Part shown: piece by piece, positions 45,901-54,900 of the stretch
How the letters are laid out: each line of letters opens with the position of its first letter
How positions within the stretch are numbered: the first letter of the stretch is position 1
DNA from: Ditylenchus dipsaci
Lineage: Eukaryota > Nematoda > Chromadorea > Rhabditida > Anguinidae
NCBI GenBank assembly: GCA_004194705.1
Contig: SADC01001184.1
Span: 1,054,001-1,118,000 of the forward strand
Direction of reading: 5' to 3'
Length of the DNA: 64,000 nucleotides
The notes under the pieces: model-generated
Told to the model about the DNA's origin: nothing
Seen by the model: only the letters and a program-made list of their open reading frames with translations
Database searches by the model: none
Translations under genes and position numbers: made by a program

Positions 45901-46346
45901 CCACCTGGACATAGTAGGCCATAGGTACCAGGAATTCATCTTCCACGTAATTGTTGAGGTGCTGGTTGACATTCATCACCGAGTCCAGTGAGGCTGAACA
46001 AGTGATATGTGAAAACTGCTTTTCATAATCCTGATTTAAAGGGTATTTTTTATATCACTATTTCACTTTTGGAAAAAATATAAATATTTAGAATTTTTAT
46101 TTGTATAAAGCAATATATAAAGATCCTTCCTTAAAAACAGCTTACAGTGCATTCGGCGGTTATTAGTCAGATTGTTGCTAGGAGTAATTGGGGAAGAGCG
46201 GGCATTGGCTTCGAATATGAGCTCTTGCACCTTCTTGCGAGCCTCCTCAGCATCTTTTTCGTTGAAGGCACGGATTTGAAGCACACGCCATCAGGATAGT
46301 CGGCCGTATTCTCACCATCGAAAATCAACCTCACGTTGAATTCCTC
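42972..46346 (-). CDS. KH-domain protein with coiled coil and C-terminal RING finger (5' end not found)
   Basis: Exons recognised: 46346-46146, 46030-45866, 45031-44516, 44016-43936, 43535-43422, 43156-43125, 43071-42972. From the N side, the first gives EEFNVRLIFDGENTADYPDG and AFNEKDAEEARKKVQELIFE, a KH second half. The next ends VAGRSEGNLKSLK, a degenerate GxxG loop (G-R-S-E), continued in the third by VRTIHLRGSAEKVAEAKVVL. Then come a charged linker with two Trp (TWGVDEDNWEPSKPK), a coiled coil (KRELKLADGS ... ENLKLKGELDE ... EKAQQKQKFEAERQRML), and a C3HC4 RING: CINC, PCLH, SCRRC, CPVC, ending SVKIFETK. The likely role is RNA-binding plus ubiquitin ligase activity (inference). The exon 46346-46146 changes frame twice. 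From 45031 to 42972 all phases agree, so KH and RING belong to one gene. Confidence 0.75.
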
Positions 46347-46586
46347 CTAAATGTGGTCAATTAAAAAAAGACAAATCTTTTTGGCGTCAAAATACTTTTT
46401 CCGTCACCATAAGAAGGATATTTTAGATCCACTAAGACTAACATGAACAACGTAGCAAATTGTTTAATGACATCCATGAATTTTTTCTGTTGGTGGTGCC
46501 CTCAAAAAACTGCCTTGGTCGTCCTGTTGTTGTTTTTTTCAAAAATTTTTTCTTACAATCACAAAAATATTCATTTTACTTCTTAA

Positions 46587-47015
46587 TACAGTTGACTCTC
46601 GATTTAAGGACACCCCTAAAAGTTCGTTCCCAGCTGGGTCCGACACTTTTTCTAGCTCGATTTTCGAAGCTTTTTTTAAATTCTGTTTTGACAGTCTGAT
46701 CGCAAATATCGCAAGAATGTCGATTTTGCCGATCGTTTTTCAAAATCCAAAAACTTTTTCTTCTAAAAAAGCAAAACCTCGATTTAAGGACAGGCTTTTT
46801 CTAAAATCCCTGTCCTTAAATCGAGGGTTTGCTTTTTTTAGAAGAAAAGTTTTCGGATTTTGTAAAACGATCGGCAAAATCGACATCCTTGCGATATTTG
46901 CGATCAGACTGTCAAAACAGAATTTTAAAAAAGCTTCGAAATCGAGCTAAAAAAAGTGTCGGACCCAGCTGGGGAACGAACTTTTAGGGTGTCCTTAAAT
47001 TGAGAGTCGACTGTT
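46587..47015. mobile_element. TA-flanked element, 'ACAGTTGACTCTCGATTTAA' family
   Basis: The inverted ends TACAGTTGACTCTCGATTTA and TAAATTGAGAGTCGACTGT enclose GGGTCCGACACTTTTT motifs, and a perfect central palindrome around AAACCTCGATTTAAGGACAG. It is the cleanest full-length copy of this pogo/Tigger-like family in the window; no transposase. Confidence 0.75.
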
Positions 47016-47138
47016 ATTCTTTGTCTAAAAAAATTTTCGTTAAAATTTTTCGAAAATTTGAGAAAGTGTCGAGCCCTAGGCGGAAACGAAGTTTCCGGGG
47101 TGACGTGTTAGCGAGGTTTGACTGTATAAAATATCTTT

Positions 47139-48028
47139 CTTAACACTCAGGAGACCGATCGGCAGGTCGGTATATTCCGGTGCAGAATTCAACGGAGAAC
47201 ACGAATATCACTTTTTCTCCAAAAAAAGTGGGTATGAGGGTCAATATACCGTGTTGAAAATAGAGCAATTTTTCAGACTACGCTAAAATGACTTTTTTTA
47301 GTTTCTTTTTCATTTATGTCTATCTAATTACAATAACTTTTTTACATGTTTTATGTCAGAACGACCGCCTGCGTCTCCTTTTTCAAATAAGTGTAAGCTT
47401 TGTTATTTATATATTCAAAATCTAAGATTTTTGATAAAAAGAAACGATAATGTCATTTTTTTCAAAAGCTGTGTTTGTAATTAAGTTTGCAAAATTAAGT
47501 GTAATAAAGCTGCTTTTTAAGTTAACAGCATACACCATTCGACAGAGCGGGAAAACCTGCACCAGAATTTTTTTTTAGGTTTTGCAATAAAAGGCCTTTA
47601 GAGTGTAAAGCGACAGTCGCAAAAAGAATCGAAAAATTAGTCTGAAAAACACTTTGACGGAAAAGTTTTTTTCGCTGAAAACACTTAAAATGCTGACACT
47701 GAATTCGTGTTCAGCATGGTCGATTTCCTTAGTAAACTGCTCTTAAAACTTGAATTTCACCGTTAGATTTACAATTCTGCTCGAGACAATAAATATTTAA
47801 ACAAAAAATTCCAAATATTTATTGTCTCGAGCGGAATTTTAAATCTAACGGTGAATTTCAAAAAGAAACTAAAAACGTCATTTTAGGATAGTCTGAAAAA
47901 TGCTCTATTTTCAACACGGTATATTGACCCTCAGACCCAGTTTTTTTTGAGAAAAAGTGATATTCGTGTTTTCCGTTGAATTCTGCACCGGAATATACCA
48001 ACCTGCCAAGTGGTCTCGGAGTGTTAAG
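47139..48028. mobile_element. 890-bp TTAA-containing inverted-repeat element
   Basis: Ends CTTAACACTCAGGAGACC and GGTCTCGGAGTGTTAAG. Arms of about 170 bp share GGTATATTCCGGTGCAGAAT, GAATATCACTTTTTCTC, AATATACCGTGTTGAAAATA and their complements. A second perfect palindrome lies inside (47760-47865, CACCGTTAGATTTACAATTC ...). No coding capacity. Confidence 0.75.
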
Positions 48029-49131
48029 TATGGCCTTTGAATCCTGTTGTTTTTTAAAGCTTTTCAAACTGAAGCCAAGCTTTAGGCACAAAGTAAGCCA
48101 GCGCCTATTAGAACGGGCTTAAACATGTATTTTCCAACTTCAACCCATAAAAATCCAAAAAAAGTTGTAAAAAACATCAAGGGGGACTAAAGTGAAATTA
48201 ATAGTTTACTAGATTTAGTTTTTGAAAAGTCTTGTGAAACACTCATGAACTGTCAGTTTAAGTATAAGATATTTGCTAACAAAGAAAACGAAATTTTCAA
48301 CCTTGAAATTTTAGTGCAACATAATTTTCGAAAAACCAACTAACGCCCTTTGTCAATAATTTATGACTTTTCAGTTTTTAATATTTATTATATATATCTA
48401 AGACCCATTTTTTACTTATTTTTTGTAAAACATCATCTTTTTCGATTCTGATAATTTCAGTAAGAGTAAAAAAAATTAAACTGACCATAATGCTTTGGAT
48501 TGTTGCTCCGCGAATTCCCATAATTGTTTTGACCTAAATTCTAGTTTGAAATATTATTTTTCAACTTCTTTGAAAATTGTCCTTACATTACGAGAAGGAA
48601 CCTTAAAACGGCGAGAAACGGAGTACTTGGACATTTCAACCGAGGGTTCTAAAATAGAATATTTGTACAATCAGTCTGCTGATTGCAAACGCAAAAAATT
48701 TCAATCACACAACATATATATATTATTCGGCGCCAATACATTCTCATTTTACTCAAAATTCTAGCGGTTCTTTTAGTATAAAGAACTTCACAAAGACATT
48801 TGAAAAGTTGGGAATTCAAGTTAGTTTAAGAAAACTGAAAACGCAACAAAGATCAAATATATGTTTATCTAACTAAAAAGATAATGTGTGAAATATTTAA
48901 GAATTTACCAATGACAAAGTTTTTTTTAAGTTTTGTTGTAAAAATGTTGCTTGACATTTTTAGTGGAAAATGTCCGGGCGCCTTTTATTCTTACTATGTA
49001 AAAAGTTTACATTTATTAGAAAAATAAATGTATTAAACGCAATACTGTTGCCTACAGTATATGTAAGATAAGATCAATCAATGACAATGATAGATATTAA
49101 ACCCACGAATTAATTCAATCGTATATGCAGG
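48029..49131. other. intergenic; one unassigned ORF
   Basis: Contains a copy of the dispersed motif (CCAGCGCCTATTAGAACGGG at 48100) and a plus-strand ORF at 48495-48764 (start MDCCSANSHNCFDLNSS, later RRETEYLDISTEGSKIEYL) for which I see no family, splice context or codon support. Nothing else recognised. Confidence 0.35.
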
Positions 49132-49466
49132 AGTTTCAAGAAATTCTCCCACTTTTTAACAGTCATAAATTTCTGTAATTCTGTCAACGCATTTCGACTC
49201 AGTTCACTCTAACAATTTTTCGGTATATAATATGAAAAACACGATTTTCGCTTGGTCTCCCTGTGGTTTTGGTCCTGGTCTGAGGATTGCCTCTAGATGG
49301 GCAAGGCCCAAACCGCAGGGGGACCAAGCGATGTAAGTAACTTCATATACTGAAAAATCGCCATCAAAAACTGAGTCGATCCGTGTTCACAGAATTTTCG
49401 ATTCACGTCATAACAGAAGGTTATGGACAACTAAAAATAAGAGGAATTTCTTGAAAAATCCTGTAA
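49132..49466. mobile_element. inverted-repeat element with a GGTCTCCCTGTGG hairpin core
   Basis: CAGGAGTTTCAAGAAATTCT at the left is mirrored by GGAATTTCTTGAAAAATCCTG at the right; inner arms ACTCAGTTCACTC / GACTGAGTCGAT-type and AAAAATCG / CGATTTTT, with a strong central hairpin CGCTTGGTCTCCCTGTGG and its complement near 49250-49330. Confidence 0.65.
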
Positions 49467-50080
49467 ATTTCCGATTTTGTTTGACTGCTGAATTTGACTG
49501 GTTTTAATATTATGTTTCATTTGTGGAGTCAACTAATTTAGTTGTTGATTTTAGTTGTTGTTTAAGAACAAATAAATTGATATATTGTTTGATGTGTAAT
49601 ATTTTCGAAAATTGAGGAAGGGTCTGTAAACAGGAAAAGTACCGTGTAACATTTTAATCTACAGTCGGCGCTCGATTTAACGAAACTCTCGATTTAACGA
49701 CACGCTTTGGCTGGTCCCGACTGCCAAAGTGGTGCTGGATTTAACGACAGTGTGGCAATATTTGCAGTTGGCGGACAGGATAGGTGTGGATTGTAGCCCA
49801 ATAAATGCCGATCTAATTTTATTAATCCATGTATCAGATGAAAACTTTTTTACTCACCAAACATTTCCTGAATATCGCGTCCGCTAACGTGTAACACGTG
49901 TTTGTTCTACTGGAAAATCGAGGCGTATTTGTTAGGAAAAAACGTATTTTTATAAACCATTGACTATTATTGTTGCCGTTGTTGTTGATGTGATTACATG
50001 AAAATAAATTTTGCCTCAAATGAAAGAAAAAGGTATAGATATTCCTTATTTATAAGATTTGCCTTTATTTCTGGTCTCCA

Positions 50081-51067
50081 GGGGCCTATTCCAACAGTTG
50101 AAAGTTGAAAGTGTAAAGTTGAAAGTTGATGGTGTTCCAACAATTGAAAGTGACTCACTTTCAACTTTCACTTTCCACTGTCAACTTTCACTTCCTCCTA
50201 TATATTTCTAAATTTTTAAGTTCGTACATTTTGCGGGAATTCAAATTTTACAGTTTGAACCAACCAAACCAAGTGGTCGTCCACTTGGTGCGAATTTTTT
50301 TTTACGTTTTTCATGTTCCAAAACCTGTTTTCTGGACTAATTCGGGCATGCTGAAGATGGTTTGATAATAGTAAAATGGCGTCTTCTCGAGTATTTTTTG
50401 AGTTTTGGTGAAGTCGAGTTTTGGTAAAATCAATTATACGTCAAAACTCAAAAAATACCCGAGAAAAACGGAATTTTACCACTATCAAACATCTTCAGCA
50501 CCCCCGAATTAGTCCAGAAAACAGGTTTTGGAAATTAAAAACGTGAAAAAAATTTGATCCAAGTGGACGACCACTTGGTTTGGTTGGTTCAAACTAAGAA
50601 ATTTAAATTCCGCAATTCGCCTAAATGGGACCCCATGGTTACTGATAATGGATTAAGACAAGGGTACTGTGGGTAAATTGATAACAATAATGATGTGTGG
50701 GTACCACTTTATAGGTATTCCCTGTTACTACTCGAGGTTGAAAAATAATGAAAAGATCCGAATTACATATCGAAATCGTAAAAAATACCCACAAATTTGG
50801 ATTCTACGCAAAAAATTGCATCTAGAAATGACCAAAACCGAAAAAAAATTTTACTTTCAACTTTCACAAAAAATCGGACCACTTATTTCAACCCACCGAT
50901 TTTTACCATCTACTTTCAACTTTCAACTTTACACTTTCAAGTGTTGGAACACTTTCACTTTCAACTTTCTACTTTCAACTTTCAACTTTACACTTTCAAG
51001 TGTTGGAACACTTTCACTTTCAACTTTCAACTTTCTACTTTCAACTTTCAACTGTTGAATAGGCCCC
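50081..51067. mobile_element. foldback-type element with CAACTTTCAACTTTCAC arms
   Basis: The ends GGGGCCTATTCCAACAGTTG and CAACTGTTGAATAGGCCCC are inverted repeats. Both arms then consist of tandem TTGAAAG / CTTTCAA units (three to four on the left, more than ten on the right). The interior has its own 330-bp inverted repeat (50270-50600) around CCAAGTGGTCGTCCACTTGG. The Ser/Thr/Phe-rich ORFs here are repeat artefacts. Confidence 0.75.
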
Positions 51068-51183
51068 AGATATGTTTTTACAGATTTTATGGCAATTTTT
51101 TTTCTAAAGAGTGATAAGAACTAGATAGAAAAGGTATAGTGCTGAAAGACCACAAAATGTTCATACTTTTGGGAAATTTCGGC

Positions 51184-51428
51184 GCTAGTAGCGGATACCA
51201 CCGCCCCAACCCCCCCCCCCAAGAATCCGACCTTTTAAAATTGCTGTAACTACCCTTGCAAACAACAAGTTCAGGCTTAGCCCTTAAGCTTGGGGGTAGG
51301 CCAGCGTACGGAAGTTGTGACTAATAAAGAGTTTACGCATATTTTCCGTGGTCTGGACATAAATTTGGGTACTTTTTACTTAAGTAAAAAGGTGAAAATC
51401 GTTGGGGGGGGGGTGTATTTGCTAGTAG
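51184..51428. mobile_element. CTAGTAGCGGATAC inverted-repeat element
   Basis: CTAGTAGCGGATACCACCGC then a C run at the left, a G run then GTATTTGCTAGTAG at the right. The interior is nearly identical to the 37222-37430 and (in reverse) 16940-17180 copies. Confidence 0.7.
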
Positions 51429-51937
51429 GGTCCAAATTTCTTTTTTTTTTTCAAAATATTGAAATTTGACTCGTATGTAAACGTCTTTATAACGAGAATT
51501 TAAAAAAGCTCGGTTTAACGACGCCTTACTGTGAAATTGAGCTTATAGAGCGTCAACTGTATTTTCATTCATAACTAAAAACAGAGATCTTGAGATAACT
51601 GCATTACATTTCCTCAAGCTTATTTACATTCTGTTTGCCTGCCCTTCATGAGCTTTTTCAATTGGTCTACCTACCTATAATATTGTTTTTATACTCATCA
51701 CCTAGCTTATTCACCTCACTGATGTTTGATGGCTTAATAATGTGTTAGCTTTGATATATCCTCGAATTGCTGAGAGCAAGTGGGATGGAGATGAGATAAA
51801 GAGACACACAATTGCTTTATTCAGACTCAAACTGACTCTGCACACAAGTTGAATTTCTAATATACTTACAAGCAAAATAAAAGTGGGATAAGTTAAATCA
51901 ATATTATTAACACGATGCAAATTTTCCAATTACAAAT

Positions 51938-54900
51938 TTAGTGTCTTTCAAAATTATTAGGTTCTTCAGCGAACTTTTCTGGCATGCTTACTGACAGTCG
52001 GGATTTCGCTAAATCTTTGGTTTCCAAGTTGCGACCTAACGACTCTATGTATTCCTTTTCTTTGTCATCTTCTTCACAAATGATTGATGGAACATGCTTT
52101 CTTCTGATAGATTCCCCTTCTCTATGCTGCCTTATTGTCTGTCGACAATTGCTTGAGCTTCTGGTAAACACATAATTGTCTTCTGGTCCAACTTCTGCAT
52201 CCACTGGGGACACTGATCCAGTAAAATGGGATAACTTAATCATTTTTCATAGTTTAATTTTTGTCACAAGAAAAGTGTGATATTTAGTTTTTTCCCTTGT
52301 TTCACGATACGTTTTTGCTGCTCCCAAAGACAATTTTGTACGCTTAGCATCATTTTAGTGTCGGCTTAAAAGTCTTTAAAAACATCTATAGGCTTAATTA
52401 AATAAAGGTTGGTTAGATCCACCTACCTATTTATCTTGTACTAAATTGCTCTGTTATCTACTAAATCCTATAAGCCACCTCTAGTTTGTCCATCCTTTAT
52501 TCAGCCTGACCTTTAAATAACCCTTAAAATCAACTATCTATCACTCCAGTGGGTTATCTGCCTTTCAATTGGTTTAAAAACTAAAAAGCCGACACTGAAA
52601 TCTATTCAACTTCTCTAAAAGCCACGAAAATGTAGAATAAAACGGGAAAAATAAATTAGGTAGCATTTTAAGAAATCGAGATACATTTAATATGAAAGAG
52701 ATTTAAAAAAAATAAACCCGTCTGAGTAAACCACTGGCTAGAGTCGGTGAAGTCATATCCGCTGAAGCTTTCTCGAGCGAACTCTCACGGTGGAATCGGT
52801 CTCACAACCGACTGAATCTTCATTGAAATTTGCAGAGGTCTGGGAACCATGATCACATCTGTGCTATTAGGCATAGTCGACTCTCTGCAAGTGTAGAGCA
52901 ATCATAGATATGTATGCAAAGCAAACCACCTCCTTGGCTGAGCTGAACTCCTGCGCCTGCCCCCTTCTTGCTTGACCGCTGATCCAATTAATCTAAACAG
53001 CTAGACGCTTAAAACATAATTTGCATAATGGTAGTATGTACGGATGAATAGGCGCATTCATGGTGTTGATACTGTACAAAGGTTCTGGATACTTGTTGTT
53101 CCAGTGCTTATCTTTCACCAAAGGCTTGTCATAGTTTTGATCTGCGATCACAAAACCTACCTACAAATTTTGTCGCATACTTTTCGAATACATTTTTTGA
53201 TATAAAAAAATTGTTTTTTGCTGTGAAAAGATGTACTACGACAAAAAAATCTTTTTACGGCAAGGAAAGTATTTGTCTTTTTTGAACCGTTCACCGAAAA
53301 AAGTCTCCCAAGATACTTTTCTGAATATTTTTGTCTGTTTTTTGAGTAAAATGTTTACATCTTTTTACTTTGATTTTTTGGCGCTATTTGGATATAACAG
53401 CCGCCCCCCCCAAATCAACTTTTTTTAAAAAGTGTTTCCAAATACCCTATATCGACCTAAAATGGCCTCAGGAGTTCAAAAAAAGCATTATTTTTGCGTT
53501 CTGGTCAATGAAAAATTGAGTTTTGGGACCACCAAAATTACCCATTTTGACCATTTTTGAAGGGATTTAGGTCTGTATTTGGGTAGAAATAAGGTTGCAG
53601 TGACGAATCCCCCCCCCCCCCACGGGGACTGATCAGGTGGAGGAGATAACTTCATATACGTGTTTCTCGACCCCGATTTCATGAGAAAGCCGCGCGTTTT
53701 TTTAGTTCTGAGTAAAAAATTTTTTTTCGAACCACAGGGGGGGTACCATGGTTTTTTAGTCAAAATTTGAAAAATTTAAATTGGCGCCTTTTTGAATTTT
53801 AAAGGAAATAAGGGCTGTATTGGGAGGGGAAGGGAATAAAAAGGGGCCACTTTTATGGCAGAACATTATAAATTTGAGTATCTATATTCTTCGACTGCCT
53901 CACCATGTTTTTCAGCTGGGCCGTGGCAAAAAAGGACTCTATATGCATTTTATGGTCAAGAGTACTTCTCGGAATCATGTCTAAGGTAAGTGTGTGCGCG
54001 CATCTCTAACTCTCAAGCCCCCTGCGCCCCCTTTCGGGGGCGCAGGGGCTTGGGGGCTTGGAGTTGAGATGCGCACACCACATACCTTAGACACAAATCA
54101 CTCGAAAGTGACTCTGGATGCATGAAAAAGCATGCATACCAGAGTTTATTTCTGCGGCAGGCCCCAGTATTCAAAACTATGTTTAACATCTTCTTGTTAG
54201 TGGCCCCTGTGTGATTAGTGGCCCCCTTTTATTCCCTTCCCCTCCCTATACAGCCCTTATCCCTCTAAAATTCAAAAGGCGCCAATTTAAATTTTTCAAA
54301 TTTTGACTAAAAAACCATGATACGCCCCTGTGGTTCGAAAAATTTTTTTTTCTCAGAACCAAAAAAACGCGCGGCTTTCTCATGAAATCGGGGTCGAGAA
54401 ACACGAATATGAAGTTATCTCCTCCATCTGATCAGTCCCCGTGGGGGGGATTCTGAACTCAAGCCAGAAATAAACCAAAAAGGGACCATTTTTAAAAAAA
54501 GGAAGATGTTGAACATAGTTTTGAATACTGGGGCCTACTGCATAAATAAACTCTGGTATGCATGTTTTTTCATGCATCCAGAGTCACTTTCGAGTGATTT
54601 GCGTCTAAGGTATGTGGGTGTGCGCATCTCAACCCCCGAAATGGGGCGCAGGGGGCTTGGTTGGTTAGAGATGCGCGCACTCACTCACCTTAAAAATAAT
54701 TTTTCGATCTAGACTCTTGATCAAAAATGCATTTAGAGGCTCTTTTTGCCAAGTCCCATGTTAAAAAACATATTAAACAAGTAAAAACTCGAAATTTCAA
54801 AAAGCTCAAAACTCAATTTTTTCTGGACCAGAATTAAAAAATCATGTCCTTTTTGAACTCTTTAGGCCATTTTAGGTCGATATAGGGTATTTAGAAACAC

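Larger units (their letters stand above)
49675..51562. mobile_element. TA-flanked composite element carrying nested palindromes
   Basis: The left end CAGTCGGCGCTCGATTTAAC near 49675 and the right end GAGCTTATAGAGCGTCAACTG near 51560 are of the CAGT...CTCGATTTAA type. Nested inside are the foldback-type element 50081-51067 and the CTAGTAG-family element 51184-51428. No transposase was found. Confidence 0.5.

Noticed and set aside
50669..51114. Two overlapping ORFs of 105-129 codons with FNFQLSTFNF repeats
   Set aside because: Translations of the tandem CAACTTTCAACTTTC arm of a transposon.
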